Assembly: GCF_001750725.1 (NCBI RefSeq)
Contig: NZ_CP017279.1
Location: 2,232,001-2,296,000 of the forward strand
Source: Enterobacter ludwigii
Lineage (GTDB): Bacteria; Pseudomonadota; Gammaproteobacteria; Enterobacterales; Enterobacteriaceae
Length of the DNA stretch: 64,000 bases
Direction of reading: 5' to 3'
Part shown: one piece after another, positions 9,298 through 17,526 of the stretch
How positions within the stretch are numbered: the stretch's first letter is position 1
Layout of the letters: each line of letters starts with the position of its first letter
The notes under the pieces: model-generated
What the model saw: the letters and a program-made list of their open reading frames with translations, nothing else
Databases searched by the model: none
Told to the model about the DNA's origin: nothing
Translations under genes and position numbers: made by a program

Positions 9298-9330
9298 AAA
9301 AGGCTTTACCGGCGAGCCGGTAAAGCCTTT
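9296..9330 (+). terminator. Rho-independent terminator after flhE
   Basis: A 12-bp perfect stem (GGCTTTACCGGC at 9302-9313 with GCCGGTAAAGCC at 9316-9327) is flanked by A-runs on the left and T on the right, directly after the flhE stop. It ends the fliE-flhE operon and could also act on leftward transcription. Confidence 0.85.
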
Positions 9331-9336
9331 GTCCGT

Positions 9337-9414
9337 TTAGAACGCGACGCGGAAACCAACGTTCCCCTTAATATAATGGTATCCACGCATATCTTTTATC
9401 GGTAAAAAGACAAT
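9337..9414 (-). pseudogene. Remnant: C-terminal tail of an outer-membrane beta-barrel protein
   Basis: On the minus strand a short open frame ends in a stop codon at 9337-9339. Its last residues are GYHYIKGNVGFRVAF: alternating aromatic/hydrophobic and polar residues with a terminal phenylalanine, the pattern of the last strand of an outer-membrane barrel. The frame is closed by an in-frame TGA about 25 codons upstream and has no start codon with a ribosome site. I read it as the tail of a lost porin- or adhesin-like gene between flhE and the methyltransferase. The family cannot be named from so few residues, and chance is possible. Confidence 0.4.
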
Positions 9415-9428
9415 TCACTGAAATTAAT

Positions 9429-10100
9429 TCACCGGTATGCGGCCTGTTTTTTATTCGCAGCCTTAAACAGGGCGACTTTACCTTCTACTTTAATGTCAAC
9501 CTGATGAAAAGCCTCTGACAGGATCGTCTGCAACTCCTCGATATTGTCGGTTCTGTTAGAAAATATGCCTTTTTTGTTATAAACGGTCATCAGTTTACGC
9601 CCGAAAGCGTTATGGCCGATATCGTCGCCGAGGATGGTCGCGCCAAACAGGCAGCCTTCATCGGTTAATGCAGTGGCAGCGTTGCGGATAACCGGGGATT
9701 TATCTTTCATCGTGCCGGGCAGGCAATGAAGCAGATAAAACAGAGAAACAGAATCAAACTGGTCATGCAGATGAGATGGAAAAGGATTGAAAACATCATG
9801 AAGAATAGATTCTTTGATCCTGTCTCTGCCCACGCGAGTATTTGCCGCATCGAGACTTGCTCTGTTTAAATCCAACAAAGATACAGTGCAAAGGGACGGG
9901 GCATAATTCAGGTAGAACCCCGTTCCCACCCCGATATCCAGATGATGATTTCTCATGTTGTTTCTGAAATACGGAATAAGATGACGCTCTGTGGCGCATT
10001 TCCAGGCGTAGCGATTTGATATGTTTAACACCCACCAGTCATAGAATTTCAATGCGAGCGGTGTATAAACTTTTATTCCATCATTTGTTTCTTTTTTCAC
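9429..10100 (-). CDS. SAM-dependent methyltransferase, class I, function unknown
   Basis: The product (about 223 residues) has the class I SAM-binding motif LDIGVGTGFYL near residue 50, an acidic residue after the next strand (VSLLDLNRASLD), and FDSVSLFYLLHCLPG, the usual motif IV region. This is the layout of small-molecule methyltransferases; the substrate is unknown. The start is decided by the ribosome site: AGGTGG lies five bases before a GTG at 10098-10100, whereas a GTG three codons upstream overlaps that site. The gene is alone on its transcript, with the barrel remnant downstream and the terminator of the TraF-like gene upstream. I see no motif that connects it with flagella. Confidence 0.75.
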   Translation of the reverse strand: MKKETNDGIKVYTPLALKFYDWWVLNISNRYAWKCATERHLIPYFRNNMRNHHLDIGVGTGFYLNYAPSLCTVSLLDLNRASLDAANTRVGRDRIKESILHDVFNPFPSHLHDQFDSVSLFYLLHCLPGTMKDKSPVIRNAATALTDEGCLFGATILGDDIGHNAFGRKLMTVYNKKGIFSNRTDNIEELQTILSEAFHQVDIKVEGKVALFKAANKKQAAYR

Positions 10101-10154
10101 GTAAACCACCTGAAATAATAAATGGCAGAAGTAGGGTAAATCATGATGATGACA

Positions 10155-10187
10155 GCTGAAAAAAGGCCACTCCCGTGGCCTTTATTC
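10155..10187 (-). terminator. Terminator after the TraF-like gene
   Basis: Read leftwards, AAGGCCACGGGAGTGGCCTT forms an 8-9 bp stem followed by a run of T. It begins a few bases after the stop of the TraF-like gene and would end its transcript before the methyltransferase gene. Confidence 0.8.
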
Positions 10188-10189
10188 GA

Positions 10190-11395
10190 TCAGAAATGGA
10201 ACGTAAATTGTGCAACACCGCCAATCGTGCGATCTCGCCCGGCCATAGCCGTTAAATCAAACTGCATGGCCTCTCCGGCGGATAAGCCAACCCCACCGGT
10301 GACAACACGACGATCGTTACCGCGCATATCCAGCCGGTAGCCCGCCCGCAATTGCACCCAGTCCGCCGCACGCAGTTCTGCCCCAAAGGCTGCATACTGG
10401 TTTTTATCGACATACTGGAAATTGCTCACCGGGGTGAGGTCGATATCTGCACTCAGGGTTACGCGCTCGTTATTCCAGGCCGTACCAGCCGTCAGCTCGG
10501 GACGAATGATAAACGCCGGCTGATAACCGTTGATTTCACGCGTTTTCACTTTGTTTTCAAACAGGTTCTGCGCGGAAAGGGCTACCATCCACTCTGGCGT
10601 GACGGAGGCAAAAAAGCCTGCGTCAATATTGGCGCTCATCGTTTGATGCTGCCAGTTGCCGTCGCGCAGATCCGATGAATCATAATTATTAATGGCGACG
10701 TTATAGTTCCAGGTTTCAATACGCTGGATTTTAGGCGTGATCCCAACACCCACCGGCAGTTCGCCGAGCGTAAAAGGATGCGCAACCGTCACGCCATATT
10801 CCGTCACCAGCGCCGCCATGCCTTCCGCACGGGAAGTGAGTTTATCAAGGTCATCTTTTCCCGGAATGATAATACCTTTGGCGACATCATCCAGATAATC
10901 CAAATCAGACTGGCTGACCAGGGCGCGTGCATGCCCTTTCGCCCAGCTGTTGACGGATAAGGCCACCGGTAATTCGTCATCCGGCACCGCCAGCACCATG
11001 CTTAACCCCAGGCTCGCATAGGCATGTTCACCCGCCAGGCCCGCTACGGTATCAGCCAGTTTGCCAGCAGCTTCCGCCTCATTGCCACTGCCTAGTGCGT
11101 TTTCCAGGTTATCCCATGCCGTCGTTACGTCATCAAAACCATCAATCAGATTCGCCGGATCGCTGGCCTGCGCACCGATTGACGGTGCAATCAGGCTTAT
11201 TTTATCCTGCTCGCGAGAGGTCGCCAGCAGCGCCGGGTTGGTCAGAGGGGCAGCACCGAAGTGTGCCGATGCAACACCGACCCCGCCCATGGCGGAGCTA
11301 CGTGCGTCAAAACCATTGCTGGACGCGCTGGCGTAAGGAATTGCCGCAATCAGACCTGCGGCAATGAGAGACTGTGTGAGTAATTTATTATCCAT
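10190..11395 (-). CDS. TraF_2-family outer-membrane barrel protein
   Basis: The 401-residue protein starts with a signal peptide ending near ASASS, followed by FDARSSAMGGVGVASAHF...PLTNPALLA. This opening is typical of the 'conjugal transfer protein TraF' family (Pfam TraF_2), whose chromosomal members are FadL-like outer-membrane barrels rather than plasmid transfer proteins. The C-terminal half shows alternating barrel strands and the protein ends in FTFHF with a terminal Phe, as needed for outer-membrane insertion. No transfer genes are nearby, so a role in conjugation is unlikely. It has its own promoter region (AT-rich, 11396-11735) and its own terminator. The substrate, if it is a transporter, is unknown. 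Confidence 0.8.
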   Translation of the reverse strand: MDNKLLTQSLIAAGLIAAIPYASASSNGFDARSSAMGGVGVASAHFGAAPLTNPALLATSREQDKISLIAPSIGAQASDPANLIDGFDDVTTAWDNLENALGSGNEAEAAGKLADTVAGLAGEHAYASLGLSMVLAVPDDELPVALSVNSWAKGHARALVSQSDLDYLDDVAKGIIIPGKDDLDKLTSRAEGMAALVTEYGVTVAHPFTLGELPVGVGITPKIQRIETWNYNVAINNYDSSDLRDGNWQHQTMSANIDAGFFASVTPEWMVALSAQNLFENKVKTREINGYQPAFIIRPELTAGTAWNNERVTLSADIDLTPVSNFQYVDKNQYAAFGAELRAADWVQLRAGYRLDMRGNDRRVVTGGVGLSAGEAMQFDLTAMAGRDRTIGGVAQFTFHF

Positions 11396-11735
11396 AATTC
11401 CCAGAGAAATAATCTTATCAATATAGCGTTCAGGATGTCATCATTCGACGAGGTCGATAATTTGGTGAAAGAGATGACTCTCCTGGCGAGACAAAATGGG
11501 TCTTTTTCAGAATATCAATAAGTTCATTATTTCAAATGGGCAATAAGATAAAACTAATGCACGTAATAGGTCGCTTCCGGAAATTAAAAGAGGAATAAAT
11601 TCTATCTCTTATAACACACTCAGATCTGTCGGCTTTTTCCGGCATTCACCCTGTTACTCATCAAAAGACTGTCTTTTTTACGCAACACAAGAAATGCCCG
11701 CAATGGTTACACGGCGGGCGTACACCAAAAACCGA
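11396..11735. other. Gene-free stretch between the TraF-like and S74-domain genes
   Basis: This 340-bp AT-rich stretch holds no convincing gene. Its left end should carry the promoter of the TraF-like gene (a GATAAGATTAT-like -10 region read leftwards near 11410-11422). Its right end (11696-11720) has the inverted repeat GCCCGC/GCGGGC with a 13-base loop, which could be a weak terminator for the leftward S74-domain gene. Nothing else is recognised. Confidence 0.6.
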
Positions 11736-12116
11736 CTAGTTTGCTTTACGTGCACATTGGGCGACGTCTGCTTTCAGCGCGTTGATTTCATTCTGCTGCT
11801 CACGTACGGCTTCAATCAATGGCGCGACAAGCTTTTGATAATCAACCTGTTTTATTTCACCTTTAGTTTTAACCAGCTCCGGATACACCTTCTCTACATC
11901 CTGAGCAATTAAGCCGACATCCCCTGTTTTATCCTCTTTCCAGGTATAAGAAACGCCTTTCAGTTTGAGGATTTTTTCCAGAGAATGATCCAGTGGCTTG
12001 ATATTTTCTTTCAGATTTTCATCGCTGAAAGGGCAACATGGCGCACCAACATCAGCCCATGCAACGGAGGAAAAAAGTAAAGGAACAGCAACGAAAGCGA
12101 TTTTTCTGAACAGCAT
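11736..12116 (-). CDS. Small secreted protein made of a peptidase S74 (phage tail-spike chaperone) domain
   Basis: The 126-residue product has a signal peptide (about residues 1-21, ending SSVAWA). A short linker with two adjacent cysteines (GAPCCPF) follows, and then an almost complete S74 intramolecular chaperone domain: SDENLKENIKPL, LKGVSYTWK, VGLIAQDVEKVYPELV, VDYQKLVAPLIEAVREQQ and a short coiled-coil tail. In phage tail spikes this domain is the C-terminal part that trimerises the protein and cuts itself off at the conserved Ser of the SDxxLK motif. Here that Ser-Asp and Lys are kept but no spike precedes them, only a signal peptide. A third cysteine is near the C-terminus. The role is unknown; trimer formation outside the cytoplasm is a reasonable guess. 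Confidence 0.8.
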   Translation of the reverse strand: MLFRKIAFVAVPLLFSSVAWADVGAPCCPFSDENLKENIKPLDHSLEKILKLKGVSYTWKEDKTGDVGLIAQDVEKVYPELVKTKGEIKQVDYQKLVAPLIEAVREQQNEINALKADVAQCARKAN

Positions 12117-12692
12117 ATATTCTCCATTAATATACGTAGCGCGTTAGCACCGTGAATTATCAGGTAGAAATAATGGGTATCAACAACATCGTTTTGCTGA
12201 CCGTCAAACCATAGCAATAAAAATGCCGCCACTCTATAGCATCAATATTCCTTTAAGCGTACATAAATGACGGCTTTTAATACGTTATAGTGAAGCCTTA
12301 AATAGAGGACGTTTTGTGTATTTACGATGAATCAATAAGAGTTTCCGTAGAATAAAATTGCCTGCTAAATACTTACACAAATAATAATAAACCTCTTTAG
12401 CATTGACCGTGCTTCAGAGGAAAGCGTCTCACCTGTGAGACAAAGTAAAGGCAACGACAGGCGCAGAGAACGTTCATTGCGCTTACGCTTGACGACCAGA
12501 GTCACAAAACGAACGTCAGTTTTTCAAAGCACTACCCACTCCGTGACCTAAATGATAACGTGCATGCAGAAAAGGTGTAGGATCCCCTCCACATCTCTCC
12601 TGTTTGGAGTTGCCCTGGTGGCAGAATGTCTGGCATTTTAACAGAACCTTACCTTCCCCTTTTGTTCAAGTGACGAGTTTGCGAGCAAAGCG
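12117..12692. other. Gene-free stretch upstream of mtfA with a short perfect inverted repeat
   Basis: This is 576 bp without a supported gene. The left part, AT-rich, should hold the promoter of the leftward S74-domain gene. At 12426-12441 is a perfect inverted repeat with 7-bp arms and a 2-bp centre (GTCTCACCTGTGAGAC), the shape of a dimeric repressor site. A 15-codon ATG frame at 12626-12673 lies just before mtfA but has no clear ribosome site. The right part probably carries the mtfA promoter. No tRNA was found here. Confidence 0.55.
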
Positions 12693-13490
12693 ATGATTAA
12701 GTGGCCCTGGAAAACGAATGACGCTGGCCGAAATATGGCGCTGCCGTGGGATGAAGCGCTGGCGATCCCTGTTCTGGCTAATCTTCAGCCGGATGAACAA
12801 TCAAAACTGGTTCAACTGGCGGATCGCTTTTTGCAGCAAAAACGTCTGGTTCCGCTGCAGGGCTTCGAGCTGGATCCCCTGAAAAACGCACGTATCGCCC
12901 TGCTTTTCTGTCTGCCGGTACTGGAACTCGGTATTGAGTGGCTGGATGGCTTCCATGAAGTACTCATCTACCCTGCACCGTTCGTGGTGGACGATGAATG
13001 GCAGGACGATTTCGGCCTGGTGCATAACCAGCGGGTGGTGCAGTCCGGGCAAAGCTGGCAGCAAGGACCGATCATCCTGAACTGGCTTGATATTCAGGAC
13101 TCGTTCGACGCATCAGGCTTTAACCTGATCATTCACGAAGTGGCGCATAAGCTGGATACCCGCAACGGCGATCGTGCCAGCGGTGTACCGCTGATCCCGC
13201 TTCGTGAGGTTGCAGGTTGGGAACACGATCTGCATGCGGCAATGGATAATATCCAGGATGAGATAGATCTGGTGGGCGAAAGTGCCGCCAGCATCGATGC
13301 CTATGCGGCAACCGATCCTGCGGAGTGCTTTGCGGTGCTGTCAGAATATTTCTTTAGCGCGCCTGAGCTTTTCGCCCCCCGTTTCCCGGCCCTGTGGCAA
13401 CGGTTCTGTCAGTTTTATCAGCAAGACCCTCTGCTGCGTCTGCGGCAAAATGAGGATCCTGCCGGCAATTCATCTCACCAGCTCCATTAA
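12693..13490 (+). CDS. mtfA: Mlc titration factor MtfA, zinc peptidase
   Basis: MtfA (YeeI) is a cytoplasmic zinc metallopeptidase that binds and inactivates the glucose repressor Mlc, and so raises ptsG expression. The 265-residue protein, of normal family length, has the zinc motif HEVAH at residues 148-152 (H148, E149, H152) and a third-ligand candidate E211 in TDPAECFAV, so it should be active. In E. coli mtfA is followed directly by tRNA asnT; here the aerobactin locus lies between mtfA and the first tRNA-Asn. Its stop codon region overlaps by a few bases with the convergent MFS gene, so there is no room for a separate terminator. Confidence 0.95.
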   Translation: MIKWPWKTNDAGRNMALPWDEALAIPVLANLQPDEQSKLVQLADRFLQQKRLVPLQGFELDPLKNARIALLFCLPVLELGIEWLDGFHEVLIYPAPFVVDDEWQDDFGLVHNQRVVQSGQSWQQGPIILNWLDIQDSFDASGFNLIIHEVAHKLDTRNGDRASGVPLIPLREVAGWEHDLHAAMDNIQDEIDLVGESAASIDAYAATDPAECFAVLSEYFFSAPELFAPRFPALWQRFCQFYQQDPLLRLRQNEDPAGNSSHQLH

Positions 13491-14698
13491 GACGGGTCGA
13501 CATGGGTACGATTGACCGCCCGTACCCATAAGCTCATCACCAGAAACATCAGCGCCATCACCCAGGCGGCCTGCGTTAAAAATACCTCGCCAAATAAACG
13601 CGTGACGACAGGCACCAGCAGCGCACTCAGGCCGTAGCCCAGCGTGTGGCTGGTGGCAATCACTCCCGCCCCTTTTCCGGTGGTCAGCCGTTCATTCAGC
13701 AGCAGCTGGTATCCCGGCGTCGCCATGGCGGCTCCCAGCGACGTCATGACAATTCCCACGTAGAACAACACCAGACCGGCAATACACATTAGCCCCAGTC
13801 CCGTCACCATCAGTACCGCGGCCAGGCAGAGCAATGTCACCGGGCTGAAATGCTGCGGACGGACCACCAGAAATTGTGCAGCGAGCGTTGCCAGCGCGGC
13901 CAGACTCAGCAGCAGCGCGACATGATGACTCACCTCTCGCGGGTTACCCTCCAGCAGAGGGCTGAGATGCGGTGACAGGCCAAGCTGCATCAGGCTCACC
14001 AGTGCGGCCAGAAGCAACGCCAGCACAAGGTACGGCAGCATTGAAACCTGCACACGCGTCGCCTGATGCGCGACCGGCGGCAGCGGCGGATCGGCGACCT
14101 CTCGAAGGACCAGCAGGAGAGCAATAAACGGTGCAATCGCCATCAACCAGAGGGGTGCCACCGGATTGACGCTAAGCATCATCGCCGCCAGCGGCGGCCC
14201 CAGCAGACGACCGCAGCTGAGGCCGGAGCTAATGGTCGCCAGCGCGGCCATGCGTTTATCCAGACCCGCGCGCTGGATGGCCCATGTCTGAGCCGCGGGC
14301 ACCAGCCCTGAGACGGTCAGGCCGTACAGCGTACGCGAGAGGATCAGGCCCGCCAGCCCCCAGACAGCACTCATCATCCCGCTTGCCATCGCCCAGACCA
14401 CCAGCGCCATCACGACGAAACTTGCCAGATAGCCACTTAGCGAGGCCAGCATCACGACCTTGCAGCCGTGTCGCTCGCTCTGGCGTCCCCACCACGGCGA
14501 TGCGGGTAAAAAGAGCATGGAGCCGAACATTAACAGCCCCGCCCAGACGGAAAGCGATAACCCGGTCAGGGTGACCAGTTGCGGCAGCATGACCAGCAAA
14601 CCGTTTTGCCCAATACCTAACAATCCGGCGCATAACGCCAGTGGCCAGTTCGCTTTCGGGGTGAGGTTTTCCGTCAGTGTTTCAGGGTAAGTGCGCAT
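13487..14698 (-). CDS. shiF: MFS transporter, ShiF-like, probable aerobactin exporter
   Basis: The 403-residue protein has about twelve hydrophobic segments. Between segments 2 and 3 it has the major-facilitator loop [13 protein letters not shown] and between later segments [21 protein letters not shown], typical of drug/siderophore H+ antiporters. It is transcribed away from iucA across a 138-bp region that contains the Fur box. In known aerobactin loci (plasmids, SHI-2 island) an MFS gene called shiF occupies this divergent place. The name rests on position and family, not on detailed sequence comparison. Aerobactin export is an inference. Its 3' end overlaps mtfA on the other strand by four bases. 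Confidence 0.75.
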   Translation of the reverse strand: MRTYPETLTENLTPKANWPLALCAGLLGIGQNGLLVMLPQLVTLTGLSLSVWAGLLMFGSMLFLPASPWWGRQSERHGCKVVMLASLSGYLASFVVMALVVWAMASGMMSAVWGLAGLILSRTLYGLTVSGLVPAAQTWAIQRAGLDKRMAALATISSGLSCGRLLGPPLAAMMLSVNPVAPLWLMAIAPFIALLLVLREVADPPLPPVAHQATRVQVSMLPYLVLALLLAALVSLMQLGLSPHLSPLLEGNPREVSHHVALLLSLAALATLAAQFLVVRPQHFSPVTLLCLAAVLMVTGLGLMCIAGLVLFYVGIVMTSLGAAMATPGYQLLLNERLTTGKGAGVIATSHTLGYGLSALLVPVVTRLFGEVFLTQAAWVMALMFLVMSLWVRAVNRTHVDPS

Positions 14699-14770
14699 GA
14701 GAATGTGAACATAGTGTCAATAAATGTGTGGAAATCATGAAGTTTATGAAAACAAATATTGCAAAAATAG

Positions 14771-14798
14771 TTGCGACTGTAAACAGAATGCATATCAT
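14771..14798 (+). promoter_or_regulatory. Probable sigma-70 promoter of the iuc operon
   Basis: TTGCGA (14771-14776) and TATCAT (14793-14798) are separated by 16 bp and lie 38-66 bp upstream of iucA. The -10 element touches the Fur box, so Fur binding would block RNA polymerase. Confidence 0.55.
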
Positions 14799-14814
14799 AA
14801 CGATAATTATTATC
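14796..14814 (+). promoter_or_regulatory. Fur box between shiF-like gene and iucA
   Basis: CATAACGATAATTATTATC matches 16 of 19 positions of the classical Fur box GATAATGATAATCATTATC. It lies 23 bp before the iucA start and overlaps the -10 region, the expected place for iron-dependent repression of aerobactin genes. It may also control the divergent MFS gene. Confidence 0.88.
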
Positions 14815-14836
14815 AATCATGGAATGAGGTACACCT

Positions 14837-16579
14837 ATGCGTACTCTGCCCCGCTCCGCCGGTACAGACGTTGCGGCCCAGTGTTTTTTGAACGCCCTGT
14901 TGCGTGAAACGAAGGACTGGCGCTATCTCCCCGCTACCGTTGCGGATGAGCTATCGCAGATTCATATTCCGCTCTCTTCAACCCAGGCCATTCGGGTTCC
15001 GGTACGCTATTTCTCTTCAACTCAGCATCATCAGTATCACTTTCCGGCGACGCTTATCCAGCGCGACAGCGACAGCGGTGACGCCGTCACTTTCACGCAA
15101 CTGATTGACTTAATTCTGGAAAAGCCTTCAGTTAAAGGCTCACTCGATACCGAGACGCTGGCTCGCTTTAAGCAACGCGCCCTTGAAAGCCATGCCCACA
15201 CCTGGCAGGCCATAGATTTGCGCCACAACTGGGCAAACCTGCGTGACAAACCGCTGAATTTTGCCCAAGCAGAACAGGCGCTGCTGGTGGGACATGCGTT
15301 TCACCCGGCCCCCAAATCTCACGAGCCGTTTAACGAAAGTGAAGCGCGCCGCTATTTGCCTGATTTTGCCTCCCGCTTCCCGCTGCGCTGGTTTGCGGTT
15401 AAGCGTGAATTGATTGCCGGCGACTGCCTGGCCGTCTCTCTTCGCGAACGCCTGCTGCGCTTCGCAGCGCAGAGTGCCCCTGAGCTCCTCGGTCACTTCA
15501 CCGATACCTGCTGGCTGCTGCCGATGCATCCGTGGCAGGCCGAGCATCTGCTGGGTCAGGCCTGGTGCCAGCGTCTTGTGGCTAACGGCGACCTGCAGGA
15601 TTTGGGCGAAGCGGGCGCGCAGTGGCTGCCCACCAGCTCCTCGCGCTCGCTGTACAGCGAAACCAACAGCGACATGATCAAGTTTTCCCTCAGCGTGCGC
15701 CTGACCAACTCCGTGCGCACGCTGTCGGTGAAAGAGGTTAAACGCGGTATGCGCCTGGCGCGTCTGGCTAAGACAGCGCGCTGGCAGACCTTACAGGCAC
15801 GCTACCCGACCCTGCGTGTTATGCAGGAAGACGGCTGGGCGGGGCTGCGTGATGAAAATGGCGTCATCCAGGAAGAGAGCCTGATGGCCCTGCGCGTTAA
15901 CCTGCTGTTTGAGACGCCAGACAGCCAGACCAACGTACTGGTGAGCCTGACGCAGGCGGCACCGGACGGAGGTGACAGTCTGCTGGTTGCGGCGGTACGT
16001 CGTCTGAGCCAGCGCCTGGATTTACCCCTCGCCGAGGCTGCGCGCTGCTGGGTGCAGGCGTATTGCGATCGCGTCTTACTTCCGCTGTTTAGCGCGGAAG
16101 CGGATTACGGCCTGGTTCTGCTGGCGCACCAGCAAAATATCCTCGTTGAGATGCAGCAGGATTTCCCCGTCGGGCTGATCTACCGCGATTGTCAGGGCAG
16201 CGCCTGGACTGAAGGGGCCGATGAATGGCTAAAAGAGGCGGGTGAACATGATGTGGAAAACCGTTTTGGCGAAAGCCAGCTGCTGCGCTACTTCCCCTAC
16301 TACCTGCTGCTGAACTCAACGCTTGCCGTGACTGCCGCCCTCGCCGCCGCCGGTTTCGACAGCGAAGAGAGCCTGATGGCGCAGGTGCGTGACGCACTGG
16401 CCGAATTACGCAAAACAGCGAAACAGACCCGCTGCCTCGACTACGTGCTCGACAGCCCAACCTGGAACTGTAAAGGCAACTTTTTCTGCTATCTGCACGA
16501 TCGCAACGAAAACACCATCGCCGATCCGGCAGTGATCTATTTCGACTTTAGCAACCCGTTTTACAAGGAGAAGGCGTGA
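14837..16579 (+). CDS. iucA: Aerobactin synthetase IucA
   Basis: IucA is a NRPS-independent siderophore (NIS) synthetase. It condenses N6-acetyl-N6-hydroxylysine with one carboxyl of citrate, using ATP. The 580-residue protein has the family layout: the IucA/IucC core with LLPMHPWQ and PTSSSRSLY (residues about 225-280), KFSLSVRLTNSVRTLS (ATP/phosphate-binding region), and the FhuF-like C-terminal part with LLAHQQNILVEMQ and a ferric-reductase-like tail. It is the first gene of the operon, directly behind the Fur box. The TGA overlaps the iucB ATG. Sequence differs clearly from the ColV plasmid form as I recall it, which speaks for a resident chromosomal lineage. Confidence 0.95.
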   Translation: MRTLPRSAGTDVAAQCFLNALLRETKDWRYLPATVADELSQIHIPLSSTQAIRVPVRYFSSTQHHQYHFPATLIQRDSDSGDAVTFTQLIDLILEKPSVKGSLDTETLARFKQRALESHAHTWQAIDLRHNWANLRDKPLNFAQAEQALLVGHAFHPAPKSHEPFNESEARRYLPDFASRFPLRWFAVKRELIAGDCLAVSLRERLLRFAAQSAPELLGHFTDTCWLLPMHPWQAEHLLGQAWCQRLVANGDLQDLGEAGAQWLPTSSSRSLYSETNSDMIKFSLSVRLTNSVRTLSVKEVKRGMRLARLAKTARWQTLQARYPTLRVMQEDGWAGLRDENGVIQEESLMALRVNLLFETPDSQTNVLVSLTQAAPDGGDSLLVAAVRRLSQRLDLPLAEAARCWVQAYCDRVLLPLFSAEADYGLVLLAHQQNILVEMQQDFPVGLIYRDCQGSAWTEGADEWLKEAGEHDVENRFGESQLLRYFPYYLLLNSTLAVTAALAAAGFDSEESLMAQVRDALAELRKTAKQTRCLDYVLDSPTWNCKGNFFCYLHDRNENTIADPAVIYFDFSNPFYKEKA

Positions 16580-17526
16580 TGGCAAACGCGAATATCGTCC
16601 ATTCTGGCTATGGCTTTCGCTGCACCGCAACGGAGAACACTCTGCCCCTGACGTTAGGTCTCGACGGCAGCGCAGTGCTTGAGCGCGTGGGTGGTATCCC
16701 GGAAGGTTGGTTAGTCGACGCGCTGGATCAGCTATTTATCGCCGCGCCGGCACTGACCGGCGTCACGCTCCCCTGGTCCGCCTGGCAGGATGAACCGCAG
16801 GCGCAGGCGCTGTTTACGCTTGCCAGCGGGGATTATCTGGCGCGCGAAACGTTCTGGCAGTTGCCTCTGTGGCTGCAGGGAGAACGGCCCCAGAACCACG
16901 GCGGCATGCAGTTCGATGAAAGCCGTCAGCTTTACTTCCCGCTGCGCCCTCACCGCCCGCAAGGTGAAGTCTATCGCCGTTACGACCCGCAGATTAAACG
17001 CACCCTGAGTTTCCGCGTGGCCGATGTGGCGCAGGACGGCGAACGTTTCACCCGCTGGATGAACACCCCGCGCGTTAACGCCTTCTGGGAGATGGCCGGC
17101 CCGCAGGCGGAGCAGGAAAATTACCTGCGCCGTCAGCTCGACTCGACCTATTGTTATCCGCTTATCGGCTGCTTTGATGACCAGCCGTTCGGCTACTTTG
17201 AAATTTACTGGGCGGCGGAAGACCGTATTGGCCGTCACTATCGCTGGCAGCCGTTTGACCGCGGCCTGCACATGCTGGTTGGGGAAGAAAACTGGCGCGG
17301 CGCGCAGTATATCCGCAGCTGGCTGCGCGGTCTGAGCCATTATCTGTGGCTGGATGAGCCACGCACAACACGCATCGTTGCCGAGCCGCGTTTCGACAAC
17401 CAGCGCCTGTTCCGCCATCTTTCGTCTGCCGGTTTCGAAACCGTGAAAGAGTTCGACTTCCCGCATAAACGCTCGCGCCTCATCATGAACCAGCGTCACC
17501 GCTTCTTCAGCGAGGTGGGACTGTGA
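16579..17526 (+). CDS. iucB: N6-hydroxylysine O-acetyltransferase IucB
   Basis: IucB acetylates N6-hydroxylysine, the product of IucD, using acetyl-CoA. The 315-residue length equals that of the ColV enzyme. The C-terminal GNAT-type domain (about residues 150-300) has TRWMNTPRVNAFWE, FEIYWAAEDRIGRHY, RGLHMLVGEENWRGAQY (the CoA-binding turn) and EFDFPHKRS. Start: the ATG at 16579 overlaps the iucA stop (TGATG) behind AAGGAGAAGG; a GTG one codon upstream is less likely. The stop overlaps the GTG of iucC, so all four biosynthetic genes are translationally linked. Confidence 0.95.
   Translation: MANANIVHSGYGFRCTATENTLPLTLGLDGSAVLERVGGIPEGWLVDALDQLFIAAPALTGVTLPWSAWQDEPQAQALFTLASGDYLARETFWQLPLWLQGERPQNHGGMQFDESRQLYFPLRPHRPQGEVYRRYDPQIKRTLSFRVADVAQDGERFTRWMNTPRVNAFWEMAGPQAEQENYLRRQLDSTYCYPLIGCFDDQPFGYFEIYWAAEDRIGRHYRWQPFDRGLHMLVGEENWRGAQYIRSWLRGLSHYLWLDEPRTTRIVAEPRFDNQRLFRHLSSAGFETVKEFDFPHKRSRLIMNQRHRFFSEVGL

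Noticed and set aside
10190..11395. Sign of a conjugative element because of the TraF family name
   Set aside because: No other transfer, relaxase or pilus genes are present. The protein is an outer-membrane barrel of the chromosomal TraF_2 type.
12626..12673. A 15-codon ATG frame just before mtfA as a leader peptide
   Set aside because: There is no clear ribosome site, no regulatory codon run and no attenuator hairpin after it.
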